Shown here: positions 24,203 through 32,223 of the stretch, one piece after another
Numbering within the stretch: position 1 is the stretch's first letter
Layout of the letters: each line of letters opens with the position of its first letter
Assembly (NCBI GenBank): GCA_009785525.1
Contig: WQWC01000015.1
Location: forward strand, 1 to 41,250
Length of the DNA stretch: 41,250 bases
Source of the DNA: Oscillospiraceae bacterium
GTDB taxonomy: Bacteria > Bacillota > Clostridia > Oscillospirales > Oscillospiraceae
Reading direction: 5' to 3'
Translations under genes and position numbers: made by a program
Notes under the pieces: model-generated
Told to the model about the DNA's origin: nothing
What the model saw: only the letters and a program-made list of their open reading frames with translations
The model's database searches: none

Positions 24203-24838
24203 TTAGCTCACCAGTTCAACAGCCATAACAGCTGCGGAGCCTGCGTCTGCTGTGTAAGCGTCCGCGCCGATTTCGTCAGCGAATTCCTGAGTGATTGGTG
24301 CGCCGCCGACCATGATTTTGACCTGGGATTTGCATCCAGCGTCGATCATAGTCTGAACGGTGTTTTTAAGGGAGTCCATCGTGGTTGTCAGAAGAGCCGA
24401 AGCGCCGACTACTTTGCAGTCTGGGTTAGCTTTGATAGCTTCAACAAACTTCTCCGCCGGGACGTCAACGCCGAGGTCGATGACTTCAAATCCGGCTGAC
24501 TCAATCATAAGACCGACAAGGTTTTTGCCGATATCATGCAGGTCGCCCGCGACTGTGCCAAGGATGTACTTGCCGTGTTTGCCAACGCTGTCGCCGGCGA
24601 GATGGGGTTTGAGCAGCTCAACGCCTTTTTTCATCGTTTTTGCGGCAACAAGCATTTCGGGAACAAAAATTTCGTTTGCTTGGAACTTCGCACCAACGAT
24701 ACCCATGGCACCGATCATGCCTTCGTTGAGGATAGCGTCAGCGGCGTCACCAGCGTCGAGAGCTTCTTGCACAAGACCTTCGATGAGTTTAACTTTGCCG
24801 TTTTCTACGGCGGCTGCTACTTCTTTAATTTTGGACAT
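24203..24838 (-). CDS. Methyltransferase cognate corrinoid protein
   Basis: A 211-residue cobamide-binding protein of the MtbC/MttC/MtaC type that carries the methyl group between a substrate methyltransferase and THF or another acceptor. The N-terminal helical cap (about 1-85, with NEGMIGAMGIVGAKFQANEIFVPEML) is followed by the B12-binding Rossmann domain. That domain has the lower-ligand motif DLHDIGKNLV (D-x-H-x-x-G) near residue 105, SALLTTTMDSLK, and VGGAPITQEFADEIGADAY at the end. AGGAGGAATTTTGT precedes the ATG. It is the last gene of the minus-strand operon after the methyl-THF methyltransferase. Its second partner, the substrate methyltransferase, is not in the window. Confidence 0.94.
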   Translation of the reverse strand: MSKIKEVAAAVENGKVKLIEGLVQEALDAGDAADAILNEGMIGAMGIVGAKFQANEIFVPEMLVAAKTMKKGVELLKPHLAGDSVGKHGKYILGTVAGDLHDIGKNLVGLMIESAGFEVIDLGVDVPAEKFVEAIKANPDCKVVGASALLTTTMDSLKNTVQTMIDAGCKSQVKIMVGGAPITQEFADEIGADAYTADAGSAAVMAVELVS

Positions 24839-24924
24839 ACAAAATTCCTCCTGTACTGCTTAAATTATTTTAATTTTATTTTACGCAAATTATAAATTAG
24901 TGCTGAGGGTGAGCCGGGGATTCG

Positions 24925-25740
24925 CTACTTCTTCGCCCCGAATATGCCTTCACGATAGGCGGCCATGTATTCCGCGCAGAAATCATCAAGTCCGGCCATT
25001 GCTTCAGCCGCGTAGATAACAGCACGCAGATCTTCACTGAGCGGATCCATAACGGCACTGTCCATTCCGGCCTGGATGGCGACGGCGGCAAATGCCTGGT
25101 TGACAAACTTGCGCGCCGGAAGATTGAAAGAAATGTTCGAGATTGCACCGGAGATATGGACTTTAGGATAGTTGGTTTTAATATGGCGCATGATCTCCAG
25201 AACCATCGAGATGCCCTCTTCGTCGTCTGTTGTGCACAGCATTTCGATAAGCGGGTCGATATGAATACGGTTGTCGGCGATGCCGTATTGCTTGGCTTTT
25301 GACATAATGCTCTCAAAAACCTCAATACGCTCTGCGGCGGTTTTTGCGATGCTGTTTTCGCCCTCTAAAAGCGCCATGACGTGCCATTCGCTGTACTCTG
25401 GCTTGGCAAGAATCGGGAAAGCAGCGTCGATTTTGTGGCTTGAACCGTTAACAGAGTTGAACATACCCGGTCTTTTACAAAACGGCAATGCTTCAATAAT
25501 AACATTGACGTCTGACGAGTCAACTGCGATAGGACAGTCTGTCACGCTCTGCACCGTGTCGATCATCCATTTGAGAACGTCAAGCTCATTATCCTTGACG
25601 GAAGCGTGAACGTCAAGAAAAGCTGCGCCGGATTCGGCTTGTTTGACGGCCATGTCCTTGATATACGCCTCATCCCGGGCGGCTATCGCTTTGGCGCAAG
25701 ACGGGATAGCGCCGTTAAGTTTTTCAGCAATTATTATCAT
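24925..25740 (-). CDS. Methyltetrahydrofolate:corrinoid methyltransferase (AcsE/MtgA-like)
   Basis: A 271-residue TIM-barrel enzyme of the pterin-binding family that moves a methyl group between methyl-THF and the cobamide of a corrinoid protein. Features are IIIAEKLNGAIPS at the N-terminus, FLDVHASVKDNEL (the DVNxG-type pterin site), PIAVDSSDV, NSVNGSSHK, HIDPLIEML and the SNISFNLPARK block typical of AcsE- and MtgA-type enzymes. Whether it works in the Wood–Ljungdahl direction (methyl-THF to corrinoid) or in methyl-compound breakdown (corrinoid to THF) cannot be told. The nearby single corrinoid protein, without CODH/ACS genes, favours the second. AAGGAG precedes the ATG at about ten bases. 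Confidence 0.92.
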   Translation of the reverse strand: MIIIAEKLNGAIPSCAKAIAARDEAYIKDMAVKQAESGAAFLDVHASVKDNELDVLKWMIDTVQSVTDCPIAVDSSDVNVIIEALPFCKRPGMFNSVNGSSHKIDAAFPILAKPEYSEWHVMALLEGENSIAKTAAERIEVFESIMSKAKQYGIADNRIHIDPLIEMLCTTDDEEGISMVLEIMRHIKTNYPKVHISGAISNISFNLPARKFVNQAFAAVAIQAGMDSAVMDPLSEDLRAVIYAAEAMAGLDDFCAEYMAAYREGIFGAKK

Positions 25741-25759
25741 ACCACAAATACTCCTTCAA

Positions 25760-26611
25760 TTACAACTTTTTTTTCGCGGCTTCTACTACATGTGAAACAA
25801 GGATCGATGTGGTAACGGTTCCGACGCCGCCCGGCACAGGGGTTATTGCCGCAACGACAGGCTCAACCTCGTCAAATTTAACATCTCCGACATTCTTGCC
25901 TTTTTCATCATTCCAGTGCATACCGACATCGATAACGACTTGTCCGGGGATGAAGAAATCTTTCGTTGCATACTCCATAACACCGGCGGCGACAATGACT
26001 ATCTCAGCGTTCCGCACGACCGAGGGGACATCAACTGTCCTGGTGTGACAGATGGTGACCGTCGCGTTTTTGGCCATAAGCATGATCGCTACAGGCTTAC
26101 CGATAACAAGACTGCGGCCTATTACAACGGCGCGTTTGCCTGTGCAGTCGATGTTGTAGTAATCGAGGATTTCTATACAGGCCTGTGCTGTACACGGGGC
26201 GTAGCCCATGCCGTTCTGCATGAACACGCCTGCCATTGAGCCTGAAGTTATGCCGTCCACATCTTTCTCTGGCTTGAGTGCGGCGCACGCGGCGTCTTCA
26301 TCAAGATGCTTCGGCAGCGGACGGAACATCAGCACACCGTGAACGCTGTCGTCGTTATTCAGCGCCTCAATATTCTGAATCAGATTGTCCTGCGTAACGT
26401 CCACCGGAAGCGTGACGCATTTTGCTGTGACGCCAACAGAGTCGCAGAATTTGATAACGCTTTTCTCGTACCAGATGTCGTCATCACGTTCACCGACACG
26501 AAGAATTGCGACGGTGGGCATAACGCCTTTGCCTTTTAGCATCTCAATATCCGCCGCCATTTTTTCTTTGATCGCGGTTTCTATTACTTTGCCCTTTAAA
26601 AGTTCAGCCAT
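25760..26611 (-). CDS. folD: Methylene-THF dehydrogenase of the FolD family, cyclohydrolase residues replaced
   Basis: A 283-residue FolD-family protein that interconverts methylene-THF and methenyl-THF with NAD(P). The dinucleotide-binding block VVIGRSLVIGKPVAIML, TVTICHTRT and the C-terminal TPVPGGVGTVTTSIL are intact. An ungapped comparison from memory with E. coli FolD (YVASKRKAC, VQLPLP) shows Tyr48 kept. Val52 sits where the cyclohydrolase Lys54 should be, and Phe96 where Gln98 should be; the DVDG aspartate is retained. It therefore probably lacks cyclohydrolase activity. The dedicated cyclohydrolase gene fchA lies immediately upstream in the operon. The start was set at 26611 (MAELLKG) because of AGGAG upstream; a longer frame has no support. 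Confidence 0.94.
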   Translation of the reverse strand: MAELLKGKVIETAIKEKMAADIEMLKGKGVMPTVAILRVGERDDDIWYEKSVIKFCDSVGVTAKCVTLPVDVTQDNLIQNIEALNNDDSVHGVLMFRPLPKHLDEDAACAALKPEKDVDGITSGSMAGVFMQNGMGYAPCTAQACIEILDYYNIDCTGKRAVVIGRSLVIGKPVAIMLMAKNATVTICHTRTVDVPSVVRNAEIVIVAAGVMEYATKDFFIPGQVVIDVGMHWNDEKGKNVGDVKFDEVEPVVAAITPVPGGVGTVTTSILVSHVVEAAKKKL

Positions 26612-26624
26612 AATAAAATTTCTC

Positions 26625-27245
26625 CTATTTTCTAAGCGCTGCGACGACGGCGTTATAAACCTCGTCGGCAAGGGCGCAGTATTTCTTCAAAAGCGCGTCC
26701 GACTCAGCTTCAAAAGCTGTCGCGGCGGCCTTATCGGTCATATACTTGGTGTTGATATACACGTTCAAGCTTGCGCCTTGCATAGCCGCTTTACAGAACA
26801 CGACGCCGACTCCGGCATCACTGAGTGCAAGCGCACTGCCTTTTTTTGCAAACTCGTCACAAAGCTCAATAGACTTCGCACATGCCCGCATGATTTCAAT
26901 CGGAACCGAGCAGCAGTCTTTTAACGCGGCTTCCATTCTTTCCTCTTTGGTGGGGTCGTCATTCGACACACCGTAGAGCTTGGAAAGCGGTTCAAAAACC
27001 TCGGCATCTTTGTCTACTAGGCGCAGGAGTTCTTCCTGCAGTCCGGTGGCTTCTACCATCAGCGCTTTGATTTGATCTTCAACATCAGCGTACTTTTTCT
27101 TGCCGACAGTCAGGCTGCCGACCATGTTGCCCAGCGCCGTGCCAACAGCACCAACAAGCGCGGAAGCGCCGCCGCCGCCGGGAACTGAAGCTTTTGTCGC
27201 CAACACTTCAACAAATTCAGCGCAAGAAACTTTAACAAATGACAT
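26625..27245 (-). CDS. fchA: Methenyl-THF cyclohydrolase / formimino-THF cyclodeaminase family protein
   Basis: A 206-residue, mostly helical protein of the FTCD_C (cyclodeaminase/cyclohydrolase) family. In one-carbon clusters of purine fermenters and acetogens it hydrolyses methenyl-THF to 10-formyl-THF. The signature SVPGGGGASALVGAVGTAL is near the N-terminus, followed by LTVGKKKYADVEDQ and the helical substrate-pocket region ending SDAGVGVVFCKAAMQGA. AAGGAGGTATTAT precedes the ATG. It is placed between fhs and folD, and since FolD here seems to lack cyclohydrolase residues, FchA is likely needed to connect them. Without histidine-degradation genes nearby the cyclodeaminase role is less likely. 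Confidence 0.93.
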   Translation of the reverse strand: MSFVKVSCAEFVEVLATKASVPGGGGASALVGAVGTALGNMVGSLTVGKKKYADVEDQIKALMVEATGLQEELLRLVDKDAEVFEPLSKLYGVSNDDPTKEERMEAALKDCCSVPIEIMRACAKSIELCDEFAKKGSALALSDAGVGVVFCKAAMQGASLNVYINTKYMTDKAAATAFEAESDALLKKYCALADEVYNAVVAALRK

Positions 27246-27278
27246 ATAATACCTCCTTAATAATTGTTTCAGGGGTTT

Positions 27279-27303
27279 GGGGGCCTTTTAAATAAAGACC
27301 CCC
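27279..27303 (-). other. Intercistronic hairpin between fhs and fchA
   Basis: On the minus-strand transcript GGGGGUCUUU pairs with AAAGGCCCCC (including one G-U pair). It lies between the fhs stop and the fchA ribosome binding site, with no T-run after it, so it looks like an RNA-processing or stability element rather than a terminator. Confidence 0.4.
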
Positions 27304-27319
27304 ATAAAACTATTCAGAT

Positions 27320-29098
27320 TTAGAACAAGCCGAAAACATCACCGGTGTTAGTGTCGATATCAATGCGGCGATATCCGGGGTCAGAGCCTGTACCCGGCAT
27401 CATGGTGATAGAGCCGGCCATCGGGCAGAGGAATTTCGCGCCGCCGTATACAAGTATGTCACGTACCGGCAGTCTCCAGCCAGTCGGCACGCCTTTAAGC
27501 GTCGGGTCATGCGACAATGACAGGTGAGTTTTAACCATCATTGTGCTGAAGTCATCGTAATGCGGATCATTCTCGAACATCTCGGCTTTTTCAAGCGCAA
27601 GCGGCTCCCAATCAACGCCGTCAGCGCCGTAAATTTCTTTTGCAATGATCTCAACACGGTCACGCAGTTTCATTTCGAGCGGATAGAGGTACTTGAGTTC
27701 AGTCTCTTCCTCGCAGGCTTCGAGAACGACTTTAGAGAGCGTTTCCGCGCCTTTGCCGCCGTGTTCCCAATGCGTACTGACCGCCGCACGGACGCCTTGC
27801 GCCGCGCACATGTCAAGGATAAGCTTATGCTCCGCGTCTGTATCAGTAGCGAACGCGTTAATGCAGACAACAGGGTTTATGCCGGCTTTTTTAACGTTGT
27901 TGACATGATGGAACAGATTTGCGGCGCCTGCTTCGAGCAGCTCGAGGTTTTGCTCTGTATACTCTTTCGGCAACGGGCGTCCCGAAACAACTGCGGGGCC
28001 GCCGCCGTGCATTTTAAGCGCGCGGACAGTGCAGACGAGCACGGAAACATGCGGTTTCAAGTTGGAGAGACGGCACTTAACGTTCCAGAACTTCTCAAAG
28101 CCGATGTCCGCGCCGAAGCCGGATTCTGTGACATGATAGTCAAACAGTTTAAGCGCAAGGCGGTCGCCGATGATCGACGACTGACCGATAGCTATGTTTG
28201 CGAACGGACCCGCGTGGATAAGGCAGGGCTGATGCTCAACAGTGTAGCAGAGTGTCGGGTTAATTGTGTTACGCATAAATGCGGCCATCGCGCCGTCAAC
28301 TTCAAGATCCGCCGTTGTGACAGGCTCGCCTTTTTTGTTGTATGCGACAATGATTTTACCGATACGCTCACGCAGATCTTTGAGATCTGTTGCCACGGAG
28401 AGGATAGCCATAAGCTCACTGCCGACGGCGATGCCGAATTTTGAGTTAATCTCAAAACCGTTTCTGCCTTTGTTCTTGTCGTCGGGTCCGGCATCCATAC
28501 CTATGCGGATATTGCGCAGGCCTTGTGCGCAGAAGTCGATAACCCAGCCCAGTTCGACTCTTTCAGGGTCGATATCAAGGCGTTTCAGGCCGATTTCTTT
28601 AAGCTTCGCGTCATCATAGTTGCGCTCATGCTGCATACGGGCGTTCAACGCGACCATGGCGAGGTTGTGGGCGTTCATAATGTCATTGATGTCGCCGGTG
28701 AGACCAAGGGAGAACTCGGTCATCGGGATAAGCAGCGCGTTGCCGCCGCCGGCTGCTGTGCCTTTGACGTTAAACGTCGGGCCGCCGGAAGGCTGACGCA
28801 GACATCCGCCGACATTTTTGCCAAGCGCACCCATACCTTGAATCAGGCCGAGTGAAGTGGTGGACTTGCCTTCGCCAAGGGGAGTAGGGTTGATAGCGGT
28901 GACTTCGATAAACTTACCGTCAGGCTTGTCCTTCAGGCGCTCCATAACTTTGATGAAGTCAATTTTCGGAGTCTTGCCGTATGGGATGATCTCATCGGGA
29001 AGAAGCCCCATCTTTTCGCGGAAATACTCAACATTCGGCAGACTTTTCATTGCGTCGGCCGCAATTTCCCAGTCTTTGTGTTTGGTTGGGTCAAGCAT
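27320..29098 (-). CDS. fhs: Formate–tetrahydrofolate ligase
   Basis: A 592-residue enzyme that makes 10-formyl-THF from formate, THF and ATP, the entry step of the methyl branch of the Wood–Ljungdahl pathway and of folate C1 supply. The P-loop [10 protein letters not shown] is at about residues 72-81. Family blocks [52 protein letters not shown] and the C-terminal [10 protein letters not shown]…DIDTNTG…GLF follow. It is about 35 residues longer than the usual bacterial enzyme (about 556), with extra sequence around [18 protein letters not shown], so it belongs to a longer subfamily. AAGGAGGATT precedes the ATG. First gene of the C1 operon. Confidence 0.97.
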   Translation of the reverse strand: MLDPTKHKDWEIAADAMKSLPNVEYFREKMGLLPDEIIPYGKTPKIDFIKVMERLKDKPDGKFIEVTAINPTPLGEGKSTTSLGLIQGMGALGKNVGGCLRQPSGGPTFNVKGTAAGGGNALLIPMTEFSLGLTGDINDIMNAHNLAMVALNARMQHERNYDDAKLKEIGLKRLDIDPERVELGWVIDFCAQGLRNIRIGMDAGPDDKNKGRNGFEINSKFGIAVGSELMAILSVATDLKDLRERIGKIIVAYNKKGEPVTTADLEVDGAMAAFMRNTINPTLCYTVEHQPCLIHAGPFANIAIGQSSIIGDRLALKLFDYHVTESGFGADIGFEKFWNVKCRLSNLKPHVSVLVCTVRALKMHGGGPAVVSGRPLPKEYTEQNLELLEAGAANLFHHVNNVKKAGINPVVCINAFATDTDAEHKLILDMCAAQGVRAAVSTHWEHGGKGAETLSKVVLEACEEETELKYLYPLEMKLRDRVEIIAKEIYGADGVDWEPLALEKAEMFENDPHYDDFSTMMVKTHLSLSHDPTLKGVPTGWRLPVRDILVYGGAKFLCPMAGSITMMPGTGSDPGYRRIDIDTNTGDVFGLF

Positions 29099-29500
29099 AA
29101 AATATAATCCTCCTTAGTAATTTGTGAAAATATATTCAAATCGCACACCGCGACTTGTTAACGTTTTTACGCGCAAACATATGGCATGGCTGCCCAAACG
29201 CGGGGTAGATAGACTCTAAAATTGCCAAGCCCAAGTAATTTTAACACCAGATTGCCATTAAGTAAATATATAAAAGACTGAAAATGATAAATTTCCCTAC
29301 TATTTCAAATAAATATCCCAAAATGACAGGATAAAGTACAAAAATAAAATTTTTGTAATATCCTAATATGTTTTTGCATTATTGTCCGGCAGCGATTGGA
29401 CATGTCTATAAACTGAGCCTTGAAAGCTTGCGATTTCAAGGCCCATTTCTGTAACCATCAGACTTTAAAAGGCCGCGTGTTGATTCACGGAACGATAGCT
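29099..29500. other. Long AT-rich region upstream of fhs
   Basis: About 400 bases without a gene. On the minus strand it must contain the promoter and leader of the C1 operon, but no convincing -35/-10 pair was found. A conspicuous GC-richer island (29180-29235, with CCCCGCG, TTTGGGCAGCC and ATGCC on the minus strand) could be part of a structured leader RNA. I could not match it to the THF, ZTP or other riboswitch consensus known to me. The direct repeat ATTGCCA occurs at 29221-29227 and 29252-29258. The hairpin of the next gene's terminator is at 29417-29442. Confidence 0.4.
29417..29442 (-). terminator. Probable terminator of the coiled-coil/lgt unit
   Basis: Perfect 9-bp stem GCCTTGAAA (29417-29425) / TTTCAAGGC (29434-29442) with an eight-base loop, about 58 bases after the stop of the minus-strand gene at 29501. 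The downstream T-run is weak. Confidence 0.5.
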
Positions 29501-29890
29501 TTACTCTTCGCCGTTGGAATCGTCGTCGCCCGGTTCGGAGGTGAAATCTGCGTCTGCAAAATCATCATTGCGATAGCCGGTGGTCTTTTTTATTTCTTCA
29601 ATTTCTCTTTTCATTTCGGCGATACGCTCATACGCCTCGGTGACTTCGGTAACGTTTTGCGCGAAAGTCTCTTCGGGATTACTCTTGCGCGCTTCATAAT
29701 ACATGCGCCCGATTTCACAGTGCAACCGCCTGATGTGGGTTTTTTCGCGTGAAACTTCCGCATTCAGCTTGGTTGTTCTCGCCAGTATTTTTGCCTTTTC
29801 TTCAGCGAGCCTATACGCTTCCACCGAGACATCGGCTATTGTTTCGGCTGCGATTTTGGCTTTTCTCTTCAGTTCTTCAAAACTTGCCAT
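29501..29890 (-). CDS. Coiled-coil protein of unknown function
   Basis: A 129-residue, highly charged, almost wholly helical protein. The N-terminal FEELKRKAKIAAETIADVSVEAYRL and the long heptad-like stretch up to EMKREIEEIKKTT predict a coiled coil of about 100 residues, followed by an acidic tail rich in Asp (DDFADADF, DDDSNGEE). Similar small proteins, often with a C-terminal zinc ribbon that is absent here, occur in clostridial genomes, to my recollection without known function. GGAGGAATAAAAA precedes the ATG. It lies 53 bases after lgt on the same strand and is probably co-transcribed. Confidence 0.7.
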   Translation of the reverse strand: MASFEELKRKAKIAAETIADVSVEAYRLAEEKAKILARTTKLNAEVSREKTHIRRLHCEIGRMYYEARKSNPEETFAQNVTEVTEAYERIAEMKREIEEIKKTTGYRNDDFADADFTSEPGDDDSNGEE

Positions 29891-29943
29891 TTTTTATTCC
29901 TCCATTAAATTCTTTATAGTGTTTTGTTGTTTATGTAATTTTA

Positions 29944-30816
29944 TCAGTCTGATCTCTCGCTATCCGGATTGTCTGTGGGTTCAGGCAGGGTTTCCGGGTT
30001 TTGCCCGCGGCGGCGCATATGGTTCCAAATCAGCAGAGCTGCGGCGGCAAAGAACGAGACTGCCGCCAAAACCTGTGACACTCGTATATCCGTATTCATA
30101 AAGAAGATGCTGTCTGCCCGCAACCCCTCAATTATTGACCGCCCGAAGCCGTACCACGCCACGTATATGAAGAACAGCTGCCCATCATACCTTGTTTTGC
30201 GTTTTTTTGAAAAGATGTGCAACAGGATAAAGCCCATGGTGTTCCACAGTGCTTCATACAAAAACGTCGGATGGACATAGATGGCTCGAATACCAAACGT
30301 AAGACCCATCCGCCACGGAACGGTTGTCTCAACGCCAAAAGCCTCGCGATTCAAAAAATTGCCCCAGCGGCCGACTACTTGCCCGATAAAAAGCCCGAAA
30401 GCGCCTGCGTCTGCGAGCCTGAGAAACGGGATTTTTTTAATGCGGCTGTAGATAAGAAACGCAATAGCGGCACCGATGACGCCGCCGTAAATGGCAAGTC
30501 CGCCCAGTCTGAAATTGAAGATATCTTGCCATCTGTTACCCTCGCCGAAAAACTCGGAAGCGTTGAATAGGACGAAAAACAGCCGGGAACCGATAACTCC
30601 GCCCGGAACGGCCATGATGACCATGTCAAACACAGTGCCGCTTTCAAGGCCGAGCGCTTCCCGCCGCTTCTGCAGATACAGCAGACCAAGCAGAAAGCCG
30701 ATGGCAATCAAAATTCCATATATATATATATTAAACCCGAAAATCGTGATATATCGGGGCGGATTTATCATAAAGCCTTCCCCAAAAAGCGGGAATGATA
30801 TAGCAACGGATTCCAA
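29944..30816 (-). CDS. lgt: Prolipoprotein diacylglyceryl transferase
   Basis: A 290-residue membrane enzyme that transfers a diacylglyceryl group from phosphatidylglycerol to the lipobox cysteine of prolipoproteins. It has about seven membrane segments, the FNIYIYGILIAIGFLLG opening (the conserved Tyr-Gly pair in the first segment), LGGLAIYGGVIGA, and the Lgt signature GQVVGRWGNFLNREAFG near residues 137-153. HPTFLYEALWN follows, and YGFGRSIIEGLR is near the C-terminus. The start is probably the TTG at 30816, preceded by GTAGGTGATC; an internal ATG (MINPPRY) 15 residues later is the alternative. It has its own promoter (30883-30911). The tail is acidic and Pro-rich. Confidence 0.95.
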   Translation of the reverse strand: MESVAISFPLFGEGFMINPPRYITIFGFNIYIYGILIAIGFLLGLLYLQKRREALGLESGTVFDMVIMAVPGGVIGSRLFFVLFNASEFFGEGNRWQDIFNFRLGGLAIYGGVIGAAIAFLIYSRIKKIPFLRLADAGAFGLFIGQVVGRWGNFLNREAFGVETTVPWRMGLTFGIRAIYVHPTFLYEALWNTMGFILLHIFSKKRKTRYDGQLFFIYVAWYGFGRSIIEGLRADSIFFMNTDIRVSQVLAAVSFFAAAALLIWNHMRRRGQNPETLPEPTDNPDSERSD

Positions 30817-30882
30817 CAGATCACCTACTTTTTCTTTTAAATAACAAAATGTGGCCGACCGCAGATAGCGGCAGTTTCATCC

Positions 30883-30911
30883 AGTATAATATAAAAACCG
30901 GCATTTGTGAA
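30883..30911 (-). promoter_or_regulatory. Promoter of lgt
   Basis: On the minus strand TTCACA (30911-30906), 17-base spacer, TATACT (30888-30883), about 65 bases upstream of the lgt start. A small CCGC/GCGG hairpin lies in the leader. Confidence 0.6.
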
Positions 30912-30945
30912 GCTGTAATTTAAAAATGTTCAATATCCAGGCGCA

Positions 30946-32223
30946 TTACTCTTTAGGCGTTACAATTGATATTGCCATGTTATCCGGCGACAAACTCTCC
31001 CTGTAAAACGCGGCGACATCAGCTTCGGTTATCGCGGATAGAAGCTCCGGCACATCGAATGCGTCATATCCCCTGAAATACCCGGAGACACAGTTGGCGC
31101 ATATCGCGTCAAATGAATTCAGCGAACGGATATGTCTGCCGAGGGCCGCTTTTTTTATTCGCCCGAAAAGTTCGGTATCAGGCCCGTTTTCGGACAGCCT
31201 GACAATCTCGCGATTCACCTCGTCAAAAACTCGCGCCGGATCGCGGCATTCGCCGCCGAACATAGAATACGCCTCACCCGCGACCGATTCAAATGACGCG
31301 GAGAAATCGCTGTTGACAGTCCCGTCTCCATAGAGCCTGAAATACAGCGGGGAAGAGTGCCCGGCGAGAATCTCAAGCGCCAGTGCGCTGACAAGCTCAT
31401 ACCGCAGATTCTCCCGCCCCCGCGCCGGGATTTGGCGGGCCTTGCAACCCGCAAGGAAAATCGGCAGACTTACCTCCATTGCCTGGGAGACACTTTTTTT
31501 CAAAGGCTCAAGAGATTCAGGCGGGCCGTAATCGCGTTCCGGAACCTCGCCCGGTTCTGCAGGCAGGATGCGCTGCGCTGTTTCCAGAACCTCCGAGGGG
31601 TCAATGTCTCCTGCAACACACAGCGCCATGTTTGATGGATTGTAGAATACCTTGTGGCAATTATAGAGCGTGTCGGCCGTTATTTCGGATATACTCTCAA
31701 CAGTCCCGGCGACGGAATCGCGGATTGGGCTATGGCGGAACAGCGACTTCATCAAACCATAGTACACGGCGTAATCGGGGTCATCCTCCACCATGCGGAT
31801 TTCTTGGTCGATAATGCCCCGCTCTTTCTCAACGCTCTCCGATGTAAAATACGGTGTGGAAACAAACGTTAGCAGCGTGTCAAGATTTTCTTTAAAATTC
31901 TCCGTACACTCAAAATAATACGCCGTGATATCAGTTGAAGTATACGCGTTCGGAGACGCACCGTTTGCTGATAGTGTCATCAGCGCGTTGTCGCCATCTT
32001 CCATATCGAACATTTTATGTTCCAAGAAATGCGCAATACCGGCCGGGGTATCAAGCCAGTTCCCGGCAAATCTAAACCGCCTGTCCGCGCCGCCATAATC
32101 GGTTGCGAAAAAGGCATATCGCTTATTGAAGCCGCGCTTAGGTACGACAAAGACCGAAAGACCGTTTGGCAGTTTGCCGGAATAAACCTGCTCGCCGATA
32201 TTTTTATACTCTCTAAGATTCAT
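30946..32223 (-). CDS. M16-family zinc metallopeptidase, YmfH-like (active-type subunit)
   Basis: A 425-residue peptidase of the insulinase/pitrilysin M16 family. The inverted zinc motif HFLEH (HxxEH) is at about residues 65-69, with the downstream glutamate in the RGIIDQEIRMVEDDP block. Two M16 repeats are visible: the active N-terminal lobe, and the C-terminal lobe with LALEILAGHSSPLYFRLY. The preceding gene encodes a related protein without the zinc motif, matching the YmfH/YmfF pair of Bacillus. Such pairs usually form a heterodimer; their substrate is not established. The ATG overlaps the end of the partner gene by 11 bases, so the two are coupled. Confidence 0.9.
   Translation of the reverse strand: MNLREYKNIGEQVYSGKLPNGLSVFVVPKRGFNKRYAFFATDYGGADRRFRFAGNWLDTPAGIAHFLEHKMFDMEDGDNALMTLSANGASPNAYTSTDITAYYFECTENFKENLDTLLTFVSTPYFTSESVEKERGIIDQEIRMVEDDPDYAVYYGLMKSLFRHSPIRDSVAGTVESISEITADTLYNCHKVFYNPSNMALCVAGDIDPSEVLETAQRILPAEPGEVPERDYGPPESLEPLKKSVSQAMEVSLPIFLAGCKARQIPARGRENLRYELVSALALEILAGHSSPLYFRLYGDGTVNSDFSASFESVAGEAYSMFGGECRDPARVFDEVNREIVRLSENGPDTELFGRIKKAALGRHIRSLNSFDAICANCVSGYFRGYDAFDVPELLSAITEADVAAFYRESLSPDNMAISIVTPKE

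Noticed and set aside
24897-25325. 142-residue minus-strand frame overlapping the methyl-THF methyltransferase
   Set aside because: Ser/Arg-rich shadow in another frame of the methyltransferase gene.
27524-28444. 306-residue plus-strand open frame opposite fhs
   Set aside because: Antisense shadow of the highly conserved fhs; no ribosome binding site and a Phe/Cys/Arg-rich nonsense composition.
29160-29260. THF or ZTP riboswitch upstream of fhs
   Set aside because: TTTGGGCAGCC superficially resembles the 3' part of the ZTP motif, but the 5' core with CGTGAC is missing and no THF-riboswitch core was found.
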